From Anaerolineae bacterium (GTDB lineage Bacteria > Chloroflexota > Anaerolineae > B4-G1): a stretch of 5,701 nt of DNA. The notes beneath the pieces were generated by a model that saw nothing but the letters and a program-made list of their open reading frames with translations, was not told the DNA's origin and did no database searches. The stretch covers positions 1 to 5,701 of the forward strand of contig JAUXFI010000138.1 in assembly GCA_030620125.1 (NCBI GenBank). Direction: 5' to 3'. Position numbers and translations under genes: made by a program. This document shows, in pieces, positions 1-5,701 of this stretch (within the stretch, counting starts at the first letter, position 1; every line of letters begins with the position of its first letter).

Positions 1-430
1 CGATGACCACTTCGTCGGCTACATCCGCCACGGCCTGAGCCAGGCCCAGGCGGTCAACGGCCACCGGGACGAAAGCGTTGCGGAAATGGGGCAGGCCGCC
101 CAACTCGGGCGCTGCCAGCTCGAAAACGCGCCGCTCCAGCGTGTGCTTCAGCCCACGGCCATCTACCACCGGCGTTCGGTGGACGTCCTGGACCAGCTTC
201 AGAGCAGCGTGCAAGGGATATTCGCGATCATCCAGGCGCAGGTACAGGTCAACGCCACCCACGCCCAGGGCATCAACCTTGCCATCCAACTCGGTAAACA
301 AGCGGCGAGCTTCCTTCTCGTCGCCGTCGGTGCCGATGCGCTCGACACTGATCAACTCACCCTTCAAATTAACGATGGCCCGCTTGTCGCGGGTAGAGCT
401 TCCTAGACTGACGCTGACGGCTCGTTTCAC
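1..430 (-). CDS. Quinate 5-dehydrogenase-like protein, N-terminal 143 codons (3' end beyond left edge)
   Basis: This frame is not led by ATG: it starts with GTG at 430-428, seven bases after an AGGAG ribosome binding site (438-442), and stays open to the window edge. The protein begins VKRAVSVSLGSSTRDKR and contains RIGTDGD (31-37), DGKVDALGVGGVDLYL (49-64) and TPVVDGRGLKHTLERR (86-101). From memory, this N-terminus (VSLGSS, ERIGTDGD, GG-DLYL, VVDGSGLKNTLERR) is typical of a family in Firmicutes and Chloroflexota that databases name 'quinate 5-dehydrogenase', usually around 350 residues, so more than half is missing here. The dehydrogenase name is not proven: no Rossmann GxGxxG motif is visible in this half. 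It is the last visible gene of the operon, 20 bases after the kinase stop codon. No membrane segment or signal peptide is seen, so it is probably cytosolic. Family membership is fairly sure; the function is not. Confidence 0.72.
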   Translation of the reverse strand, partial: MKRAVSVSLGSSTRDKRAIVNLKGELISVERIGTDGDEKEARRLFTELDGKVDALGVGGVDLYLRLDDREYPLHAALKLVQDVHRTPVVDGRGLKHTLERRVFELAAPELGGLPHFRNAFVPVAVDRLGLAQAVADVADEVVI

Positions 431-437
431 GATACAA

Positions 438-442
438 CTCCT
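438..442 (-). promoter_or_regulatory. Ribosome binding site that decides the GTG start at 430
   Basis: On the minus strand AGGAG is followed by a seven-base spacer and then GTG. It lies in the 20-base gap after the kinase stop codon (TAA at 453-451). There is no in-frame ATG near this position, so this site is the main reason to choose the GTG. Confidence 0.7.
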
Positions 443-450
443 GATATCGG

Positions 451-1356
451 TTATTGAAACTCCTGCAGCCACGCTGCGACTGTTCCCAGAGTCCCCACCA
501 CCCGCGCGCCAGCAGAGTTGGCTGCCCGGCACGCCGTCTCCAGGTCTGCGCCACGCAGCAGGGCGGCGATGAGACCGGCGGCGAAGGCATCCCCCGCGCC
601 CGTCGTGTCCACCACCTCGACAGATGGGGCGGGAACGCGGGCGCTCAGACTCTCGCTCTCCATCAGGCAGCCCTCCGCGCCCAGTTTGACGATGACGGTG
701 CGTCCCCCACGGGCGCGCAACACGCGGGCGGCCGCCGCCGGATCGTGTTCGCCCGTCAGGTGAGACGCCTCGCGCGCGTTGCAAAGGAACAGGTCGAGGT
801 GGGGCAGACAGGGCCACAGCGCGGTTGGATCGCCTTTCGTGCGGGAGATCACCACGTCCAGCGAGGTGAACAGACCATGGGCGCGTGCCGTCGCCAGTAC
901 CTCGGCCAACCGTCCGTCCAGCAGGCCCGGAAGGATGAGGAAGCCGCCGACGTGAAGGGCGCGCGCGCCTTTGGCCACCAACGCGGACAGGTCGAGGTCG
1001 TCCACCGTCAGCCGGGCGTTGGCACCCGGCGTGTGGACAAAGCGTGGCTGGGCATCGCTACCCACCAGCACGACACTGACCGCCGTCGGGCAATCCGAGA
1101 CTGGACGGACGAAGCGAGTATCGAGGCCCACCCGCTCCCAGTACCGCTCGACGAGAACAGCCGCGTCGTCCGTGCCGATCCGCGCCACCAACGCCGTCGG
1201 CACGCCGAGGGCGCAGAGACCCACGGCGACGTTGGAGCCACATCCCCCAGGTCCAAGCACCACCCGCTCGAAGAGGACAGACTCGTGGCGGCGCACGTCG
1301 TCCACCGGGTAGCACAGGACATCCAGCGTGACGTTCCCCAGGACGACGGCTTCCAT
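451..1356 (-). CDS. PfkB/ribokinase-family carbohydrate (or nucleoside) kinase
   Basis: A cytosolic kinase of 301 residues, normal length for the family, which transfers phosphate from ATP to a hydroxyl of a sugar or nucleoside. The N-terminal PfkB signature is present: GPGGCGSN (35-42), then AVGLCALG and ARIGTD (58-63). The NxxE motif that helps bind Mg-phosphate is NARE (193-196). VKLGAEG (223-229) is the usual strand and turn before the ATP site. The C-terminal signature DTTGAGDAF (250-258) holds the anion hole GAGD, with D256 as the expected catalytic base. The open frame extends 37 codons further upstream into the previous gene, but ATG at 1356 is chosen because GAGGAAGG precedes it, the family consensus (MEAVVLGNVTLDVL) begins there, and it leaves a 22-base gap rather than an overlap. 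The substrate cannot be read from the sequence: ribose, fructose, adenosine and similar are all possible. Its place between membrane zinc-ribbon genes and a quinate-dehydrogenase-like gene gives no strong hint. Confidence 0.93.
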   Translation of the reverse strand: MEAVVLGNVTLDVLCYPVDDVRRHESVLFERVVLGPGGCGSNVAVGLCALGVPTALVARIGTDDAAVLVERYWERVGLDTRFVRPVSDCPTAVSVVLVGSDAQPRFVHTPGANARLTVDDLDLSALVAKGARALHVGGFLILPGLLDGRLAEVLATARAHGLFTSLDVVISRTKGDPTALWPCLPHLDLFLCNAREASHLTGEHDPAAAARVLRARGGRTVIVKLGAEGCLMESESLSARVPAPSVEVVDTTGAGDAFAAGLIAALLRGADLETACRAANSAGARVVGTLGTVAAWLQEFQ

Positions 1357-1361
1357 CTGCG

Positions 1362-1369
1362 CCTTCCTC
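1362..1369 (-). promoter_or_regulatory. Ribosome binding site of the PfkB kinase
   Basis: GAGGAAGG on the minus strand lies five bases before ATG at 1356 (nine bases from its GAGG core). It supports this start over the longer frame that begins at 1467 inside the upstream gene, and over two GTG codons a few residues earlier. Confidence 0.65.
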
Positions 1370-1378
1370 ACCACGCCG

Positions 1379-2500
1379 TCAGTCGGCTGAGTCGGGCAGA
1401 GACCGCCGGTTAAAGACCCACACGCCAATGGCGGGGGCCGGCGCGGCAACCGCCAGCAGCAACCCAATGACCAGAATCACCCCACCGACCACGATCAGCG
1501 GCGGGAAAACCACGCCCATCAACGCCAACAGCCCCCCCAGCACGAACAGGAGCAAGGCTACCCCGCCCAACGCCAGCGACGTGACGTTTGCCTTGTGTGC
1601 TGAGGCCCGCCGCGCCCCGCTCACGCGCCCGCTCTGCCCGTTGACCAACACCGGCCAGGCGCGTTCCCCCTCCCGGTACCAGGTGACATAGGCCGGCAGC
1701 AGGAGCAGCGTCCAGTTCAGGTCGTCGTACTCTGCCTCCAGTGTAAAGTCGCGGACGTGGTCGGCGCCGGCGGCCTGGCGGCACTCCGCTCCGGCAGCGC
1801 GGACGAAGGCAGCCTCCGCTCCAGGCCAGGCGGCTTCCGGCTCCAGCGAGGGGATGCGCACGAGACCGCCCGCCACCGCCTCCGGGCTATAGCCGCTGCG
1901 CTGACTCAGGTCAAAGTCGCCCAGGCGGGCCATCAGTGCGCGATGGTCGTCGAGCGCAGGAGCGGCCACGTTTTCGTAGGTGCGTTCGAGGCGGCCCAGG
2001 CGCGGTTCCCAGCGCACCCGTGCCTCCGTCACCTCCTGCGAACTCCAACCCGTCCCCTCCCCGTACCGGTCCTGGTAACTAACCGCCTGGTAGTCAAAGC
2101 CCACGTCCGCCCGCCAGGTCGCCCTCATCCGGCCATCCACCAGCCAAAGCGGGATGAGGTAACGCTGCGCGCGCTGTTTTAGCACGCTGGCCTTCAAATC
2201 ATCGGGACGGAACCAGATACCCTGCGACCACCGCTCCATAATCCCGGCCAGTTTCTGCTCCGAGACGCCATAAGGCAGCACCTGTTCAGGCGGCTCCTCT
2301 CGCAGATAGGCCGGCTGCGGAGAGACCGGTCCCTGGAGACAGAGGGGACAGCGCGACGGGATCGTATCCTCCGGCACCAGGTGCGCCTCTCCACAATGGG
2401 CACAGTGCACCGCCATCAACGGCACGCCCCATACCGCCGCCACGTCTGTCACGACCCGCTCCCGCATCTCGCCCCCTGCCTCCTCCGCCCCTCTGCTCAT
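1379..2500 (-). CDS. Zinc-ribbon membrane protein, second paralogue (one ribbon, two C-terminal helices)
   Basis: I do not recognise a characterised relative; 373 residues. One zinc ribbon lies near the N-terminus (C33-x2-C36 and C51-x2-C54). A central domain follows with LIPLWLVDGRMRATW (115-129), then HVRDF (248-252), YDDLNW (258-263), LLLLPAYVTWY (265-275) and VLVNGQSGRVSG (284-295). Two hydrophobic segments at about 308-330 and 333-356 end the protein, with a short tail NRRSLPDSAD. No signal peptide is seen, so the ribbon and central domain are probably cytosolic (inference). It aligns almost end to end with the gene just upstream but lacks the second ribbon. ATG at 2500 overlaps the upstream stop as ATGA and has GGAGGAG just before it; a longer frame to 2674 would run inside the upstream gene and loses similarity. 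ATG at 2467 (M12) is an alternative start, also behind a purine-rich stretch. A role in membrane quality control, metal sensing or assembly is speculation. Confidence 0.88.
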   Translation of the reverse strand: MSRGAEEAGGEMRERVVTDVAAVWGVPLMAVHCAHCGEAHLVPEDTIPSRCPLCLQGPVSPQPAYLREEPPEQVLPYGVSEQKLAGIMERWSQGIWFRPDDLKASVLKQRAQRYLIPLWLVDGRMRATWRADVGFDYQAVSYQDRYGEGTGWSSQEVTEARVRWEPRLGRLERTYENVAAPALDDHRALMARLGDFDLSQRSGYSPEAVAGGLVRIPSLEPEAAWPGAEAAFVRAAGAECRQAAGADHVRDFTLEAEYDDLNWTLLLLPAYVTWYREGERAWPVLVNGQSGRVSGARRASAHKANVTSLALGGVALLLFVLGGLLALMGVVFPPLIVVGGVILVIGLLLAVAAPAPAIGVWVFNRRSLPDSAD

Positions 2501-3804
2501 ATCTCCTCCGACTCCCGCGCCTTCTGGAAGACAAAAATCGCCCCGATCAGCCCCGCCACGAGCAAGATGAATCCAAACACCAGCCCAAAGACGCCGATGC
2601 CCGTCATCACCGTCAGCAGACCCAGCAGACCCAGGCACGCGCCCGGCGAGAGAATCGCCGCAATGACCAGCCAAACCCGCAGCCAGGCGACCGGCTTCTG
2701 CCCCGCCACCACGCCCGTCTGCCCGTTGACCATCACCTGGAACGTGCGATCATCAAAGTGGTAGGCGGCCAGGTAGATCGGCAGCAAGATATAGCGCCAG
2801 CGCTCGTCGTCAAAGTCGGCCATCATCCGAAAGTTGCGCACGTGAGAAGAGCCGGTATCACTGTAGCAGGCATTCTTGGCTCGCTCCCGCATCTCCTCCT
2901 TGGCGACCTCCCACGCATCCTGCAATTGCACGTCGTAGGTCTTGGCCTGCCAGCCGGCCAGGTAACCGGGGTCGTACTCCACCAAGTCATGCAGGTCGAA
3001 GGGAGTCACCTTGCGCAGTATGACCCGGCTGACGTGAACCGTGCCTGCCACCAGGTGGTCGTTGACCGGCAGATGCACCCTCCCCGACCGCCAATCCCAA
3101 TCAATGACGGTGCGCGTCCTCCACTTCCCGTCCCGGTAGTACCTCTTGGTCCTTGCGGTGCCGACCTCCGCCTTCCAGTCGGCATTGATTCTGGCATCAA
3201 AGGTCCAGAAGGGAAGGTAGATGCCGGTTAGTTCCCGCAACGCTCGCACGCTGCGCAGTTCTGGCGGGTGCATCCAGCCCCGGCCCAGCCATTCGGACAC
3301 CTGTGCCTGGAGGCGCTCCTTGTCCACGACGAAGGGGACCAACACGGTGGGCCGGAGAACGTCACCGGCGGCGGCGCGGGCCAGGACGCGGTTGGAGCCA
3401 CAGAAAGCGCAGGTGCTCGTCAGCACGTCCGGCGCGACGGCGACGACCGCGCCGCAGGATTCGCACACGAGTTCCCGCCGCTCCTCTCCCCAGCCATATT
3501 GGGCGCGCTCCATCGTCTCCAGCGTGAACTCGAACTCGGCCGCCGCCCGCCCTACTTCCTCGGCGATCACCTCCTGCGCGCGGCCGCAGTAGGGGCAAGT
3601 CAGTTGTCGCTGCGTGGCACTGTAGGAGATCGTGCCGCCGCAGTGACGGCACTTGAAGGTACGCGTCTCCTCAGCTTTCTCTTCGGGAGCGGGCGCGTAG
3701 AGTTCGATGCCCTCTACCTGTGAGGGTACGGAGACAAAACCCTCGGGGGGCGGCCATAGAGCGGCCTTTTGTTTGGTTTCACTCATCATCTGGAACCTGT
3801 TCAT
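2497..3804 (-). CDS. Zinc-ribbon membrane protein, first paralogue (two ribbons, two C-terminal helices)
   Basis: First gene of the operon, 435 residues, function unknown. It has two zinc ribbons of identical spacing: C52-x2-C55 with C70-x2-C73, and C114-x2-C117 with C132-x2-C135. The stretch between them (about 80-110) is charged and probably helical. The central domain has GIYLPFWTFDARINADW (194-210), an aromatic-rich WDWRSGRVHLPV, HVRNF (321-325), LLPIYLAAYHF (340-350) and VMVNGQTGVVAG (357-368). Two membrane segments follow at about 374-398 and 400-426, then a short charged tail. Proteins of this build are often labelled 'TFIIB-type zinc ribbon' or mislabelled as PriA-like helicase; no ATPase motif is present. 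No signal peptide is seen, so the ribbons should face the cytoplasm (inference). ATG at 3804 lies about 24 bases after the predicted transcription start and lacks a strong Shine-Dalgarno sequence. Methionines 6 and 7 (3789, 3786) are alternative starts behind a weak AGG. The gene overlaps the next by four bases. Confidence 0.9.
   Translation of the reverse strand: MNRFQMMSETKQKAALWPPPEGFVSVPSQVEGIELYAPAPEEKAEETRTFKCRHCGGTISYSATQRQLTCPYCGRAQEVIAEEVGRAAAEFEFTLETMERAQYGWGEERRELVCESCGAVVAVAPDVLTSTCAFCGSNRVLARAAAGDVLRPTVLVPFVVDKERLQAQVSEWLGRGWMHPPELRSVRALRELTGIYLPFWTFDARINADWKAEVGTARTKRYYRDGKWRTRTVIDWDWRSGRVHLPVNDHLVAGTVHVSRVILRKVTPFDLHDLVEYDPGYLAGWQAKTYDVQLQDAWEVAKEEMRERAKNACYSDTGSSHVRNFRMMADFDDERWRYILLPIYLAAYHFDDRTFQVMVNGQTGVVAGQKPVAWLRVWLVIAAILSPGACLGLLGLLTVMTGIGVFGLVFGFILLVAGLIGAIFVFQKARESEEI
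2503..2509 (-). promoter_or_regulatory. Ribosome binding site inside the end of the upstream gene, with ATGA start/stop overlap
   Basis: GGAGGAG on the minus strand sits inside the last codons (Glu-Ser-Glu-Glu-Ile) of the upstream gene and two to four bases before ATG at 2500. That ATG overlaps the upstream TGA (2499-2497) by ATGA. This arrangement is typical of coupled translation, which would keep the two paralogues at linked levels. Confidence 0.6.
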
Positions 3805-3834
3805 TCACTGCCTGCACGGTAATGCCTGCGTCTC

Positions 3835-3863
3835 ATTATAACCCAACGGCAGCGCTCGCACAA
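3835..3863 (-). promoter_or_regulatory. Candidate sigma70-type promoter of the four-gene operon
   Basis: Read on the minus strand, TTGTGC (3863-3858) is separated by 17 bases from a perfect TATAAT (3840-3835). The -35 matches TTGACA only in its first three bases, so the -10 carries most of the weight. Transcription would start near 3828, giving a leader of about 24 bases before ATG at 3804. The position just upstream of a tightly packed gene group supports the call. Confidence 0.5.
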
Positions 3864-3935
3864 ACGACAACGACCGCCCAGCCCACCACCTCTACGCAGC
3901 GTGGAAGATCAGGACGGTCTGGCGTGGTATGACAT

Positions 3936-3964
3936 TTGATTTTGCTGCTCAAAGTCGTTATGAT
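3936..3964 (+). promoter_or_regulatory. Weak candidate promoter pointing into the 3' end of the peptidase gene (antisense)
   Basis: On the plus strand TTGATT (3936-3941) and TATGAT (3959-3964) are 17 bases apart, matching the sigma70 consensus at four and five of six positions. No gene on the plus strand follows. A transcript would run antisense to the end of the peptidase gene. The stretch is AT-rich, so a chance match is quite possible. Confidence 0.22.
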
Positions 3965-4032
3965 TCGGACTCAGGAGAGGCAGCCAAGTCTAGGAGGTTA
4001 AGTCGCCTCACTGTCTTCTGTCTCTCAGTCGC

Positions 4033-5701
4033 TCATGGCGCGAAGCTCAACTCTAGCGAGGCGTCGTCCAGATACATACCTGTGACCCCGCCCCCGCCGT
4101 CGTTGTAGACGCCAAATTGCAGTTTGATGGTCTGGCCGGCGTAGTCCAGCAAGTCGAATTGGTGGAACATCCACTGCCGGTCATCCGTCCGCTGCCACAG
4201 CAACGTGTCAATCTGCTGGTTCTGCTCGTCGAGAATGAGCACGTACTGCGCATCGTCTGCCATAGCGCCTGGCGAGTGGGCCGGGTAGCCCACCGCAGCC
4301 GGCTCCCCACTCATGGGATACAGCCAGAAGCGCAAGGTGGCGCTGATGACGTCAGCAGGGATGGTCACCAACTGGCGAGCGGAGGAATAACTCTCGCAGT
4401 TGTCGCCTGGCTCAATGATGCCCGCGCGCATAGAGCGGTCGCCACCGTGGGCGGCTGCTGTAGTATAGTCCGCAGGATAGTCGGTGATGGGAAGCTCCCA
4501 GTCCCCATCAGATTCAAACCCGCCGTTGGCGATTCCCTCAATGCAAGACTCGGGAGGACCACTGGGCTGAGAATTTCTCAGCGCCAGCGGCAGGTAATAC
4601 TCATATCCGACGGCTGTACGCAGAACAATGTTGGCCGTATGGACAGGGCTGTAGACCGAAGTGACAGTCAACGTGACCTGATCGTGGTCCCCCCTCGTTG
4701 CGCCGGATGGGATACTCACTGCCAGCGGTACAGTGACCTCCTCCTGTGAAGAAAGCACAACACTGCGGGTGAAAGGCAGCGTAGTCGTCCAGACCGCTGA
4801 CCCGAGAGCCAGGTCGTAGGCGTCGCTCTGCGCTCCAACGTTGGTGATGACCACCGTGTGAGTGACGCGCTCCGCAGGCTCCCCGAAACGTATAGTTGGC
4901 CCCCAGAGATCAAAGGCGTAGGGCGGCAGGGAAATGAGCGCAAAATCCAGCGTCTTGACGGCGCCGGTCAGAACCGCGACGTCGCCAAGCGTCTGCGGAA
5001 CGTAGCCATCAGCCGAGGCGGTGACGGTGTAAACGCCGGAGGGCAGCGTGATCTCGTAACTACCCGAACCACCGGTCGTATCGCTGAACACGCCAGGCTG
5101 ACTAACCGCCGTCACCATACCGCTCAAGGGAGCAGCAGTGTCGGCGTCCGTAACCGTGCCGCTGAGAACACGCATCGGCTCGGCCAGGTGCGCAAAAGTG
5201 GCCAGGCTGGCGCGGACATACTCGCGGAAGTAGGCCAGGTTGAGCGTGCTGAGCCGGTCGTTGACCGTGTGGTAGTTGGAATTCCAATCACGGGGCTCGG
5301 CCGGCGACTCGTCAGCGTTGTAATAGTCCTCGATAGCCATAATGGCCGCGTAACCCTGGTCCCAGAAGCGAGAGTGGTCAGAGAAGCGACCCCCATCCTC
5401 GACGATTTGAGGCTCCAGGTCGAGGCCATACACGTCCACCACAGCGGCAAAGAGGTCAGCCAGAGCGTCGGAGTCATCCTCGGTGCCGGGGAGATGGGAG
5501 TGCAGGTCCATGTCCGGGCCGCCCTTTGCATCCCAGGCGATCATATCGAGGTTGAGCACGCCGAGGATGTCCTCCCCGGCGTTGGCCACGTCGCGAGCGT
5601 AATAGTAACTGCCATACATACCCTGCTCCTCGCCGGTGAAGAAGACGAGACGGATGGTGTAGGCAAAGTCGAGGTCTGCCAGGAGGTCGGCCGCGACCAG
5701 C
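4033..5701 (-). CDS. Secreted M28-family zinc aminopeptidase with C-terminal beta domains (5' end beyond right edge)
   Basis: The frame is open to the right edge; 555 codons are visible and the start is missing, so the ATG at 5619 is internal. Numbering from the edge, FTGEEQGMYGS (21-31) holds the general-base Glu (E24) and a zinc-ligand Glu (E25). NLDM (50-53) gives zinc-ligand D52. SDHSRFW (107-113) is the conserved SDH loop, and YHTVND (143-148) gives the last zinc ligand H144. The first His and bridging Asp ligands lie off the window. After the catalytic domain (to about 172) comes a carboxypeptidase-regulatory-like domain (about 178-258: SGTVTD, GSYEITLPSGVYTVTASADGY), then an Ig-like or NEW3-like domain (about 262-362: TNVGAQSDAYDL, VSIPSGATRGD). 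A YYLPLALRN stretch (368-376) leads to a C-terminal jelly-roll-like domain (about 386-555: NGGFESDGDWE, YLDDASLEL) with two cysteines, C386 and C434. The enzyme should act outside the cell, removing N-terminal residues from peptides. No anchor is seen at the C-terminus. Confidence 0.92.
   Translation of the reverse strand, partial: LVAADLLADLDFAYTIRLVFFTGEEQGMYGSYYYARDVANAGEDILGVLNLDMIAWDAKGGPDMDLHSHLPGTEDDSDALADLFAAVVDVYGLDLEPQIVEDGGRFSDHSRFWDQGYAAIMAIEDYYNADESPAEPRDWNSNYHTVNDRLSTLNLAYFREYVRASLATFAHLAEPMRVLSGTVTDADTAAPLSGMVTAVSQPGVFSDTTGGSGSYEITLPSGVYTVTASADGYVPQTLGDVAVLTGAVKTLDFALISLPPYAFDLWGPTIRFGEPAERVTHTVVITNVGAQSDAYDLALGSAVWTTTLPFTRSVVLSSQEEVTVPLAVSIPSGATRGDHDQVTLTVTSVYSPVHTANIVLRTAVGYEYYLPLALRNSQPSGPPESCIEGIANGGFESDGDWELPITDYPADYTTAAAHGGDRSMRAGIIEPGDNCESYSSARQLVTIPADVISATLRFWLYPMSGEPAAVGYPAHSPGAMADDAQYVLILDEQNQQIDTLLWQRTDDRQWMFHQFDLLDYAGQTIKLQFGVYNDGGGGVTGMYLDDASLELSFAP

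Larger units (their letters stand above)
3805..4032. other. Intergenic region between peptidase gene and zinc-ribbon operon
   Basis: These 228 bases hold no convincing coding sequence on either strand. The left part carries the operon promoter. The middle (about 3925-3965) is more AT-rich than the surroundings and holds a plus-strand promoter-like pair. Near 3994-4009 a four-base-pair stem (GAGG/CCTC) with an eight-base loop is the only hairpin I could find by eye after the peptidase stop, and it has no T-run, so no intrinsic terminator is called. Confidence 0.6.

Noticed and set aside
78..572. Plus-strand open frames of 164 and 106 codons opposite the left-edge gene
   Set aside because: The minus-strand reading gives a family-typical protein with a ribosome binding site; the plus frames have no domain and are rich in Arg/Ser/Pro.
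454..1413. 319-codon open frame on the plus strand
   Set aside because: It lies wholly opposite the PfkB kinase and the end of the gene before it, has low-complexity His/Arg/Gln-rich translation with no recognisable domain, and is expected as a shadow in GC-rich coding DNA.
2758..3231. 157-codon plus-strand open frame
   Set aside because: It is a shadow of the conserved central domain of the first zinc-ribbon protein, with no domain of its own.
2497..3804. Reading the first zinc-ribbon protein as a PriA-type primosomal helicase
   Set aside because: Only the cysteine pairs recall PriA. There is no Walker A or DEAD-type motif, and the protein ends in two membrane helices.
3985..4032. Intrinsic terminator after the peptidase gene
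   Set aside because: Only a four-base-pair stem (GAGG/CCTC) is seen and no U-run follows it on the minus strand.
3992..4036. AGGAGG followed by a possible small plus-strand peptide (ATG at 4035, 16 codons plus stop)
   Set aside because: The spacing from AGGAGG to the ATG is about 37 bases, far too long, and no start codon lies at a proper distance.
4117..4749. 210-codon open frame on the plus strand
   Set aside because: It is antisense to the C-terminal domains of the peptidase, which read clearly on the minus strand; no ribosome binding site or domain supports the plus frame.
1..5701. Signs of transfer: insertion sequences, attachment sites, tRNA genes, CRISPR repeats
   Set aside because: No transposase, repeat pair, tRNA-like fold or regular repeat array could be found by eye; all genes are co-directional with similar GC-rich codon use.

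Overview
The window reads as a piece of a high-GC bacterial chromosome, most likely from a Chloroflexota member of the Anaerolineae type. This lineage guess is an inference. It rests on the exported peptidase (a membrane-proximal-looking 'YYLPLALRN' stretch followed by a Cys-containing 'NGGFE' domain, a layout I associate with Anaerolineae surface proteins) and on the pairing of a quinate-5-dehydrogenase-like protein with zinc-ribbon/two-helix membrane proteins. No RNA gene, mobile element, CRISPR array or integration scar was seen. All five genes are on the minus strand, so they are transcribed from right to left, and the window cuts through the first and the last.

Right part (5701 to 4033): the 3' two-thirds or so of a large secreted M28-family zinc aminopeptidase. 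The visible part carries the second half of the catalytic domain, then a carboxypeptidase-regulatory-like beta domain, an Ig-like/NEW3-like domain, a short linker and a C-terminal jelly-roll-like domain. The N-terminus and any signal peptide lie beyond the right edge.

Gap (4032 to 3805): 228 bases with no convincing gene. It holds a good minus-strand promoter (a perfect TATAAT -10) just upstream of the next gene, a promoter-like pair on the plus strand pointing at the 3' end of the peptidase gene, and no clear intrinsic terminator.

Left part (3804 to 1): four tightly packed genes that look like one operon. First come two tandem paralogues of an uncharacterised family, each with an N-terminal cytosolic zinc ribbon (two in the first, one in the second), a conserved central domain and two C-terminal membrane helices. 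Their reading frames overlap by ATGA, which suggests coupled translation and possibly a heteromeric membrane complex. After 22 bases comes a PfkB/ribokinase-family sugar or nucleoside kinase with all its catalytic motifs. After a further 20 bases comes the N-terminal 143 codons of a protein of the family databases label 'quinate 5-dehydrogenase', starting with GTG behind a good Shine-Dalgarno sequence.

How the genes work together is not evident. The kinase and the quinate-dehydrogenase-like protein are soluble metabolic-type proteins, while the zinc-ribbon pair is membrane-bound and of unknown role. The best candidate for something undescribed is the coupled pair of zinc-ribbon membrane proteins; the rest looks like ordinary chromosomal content.
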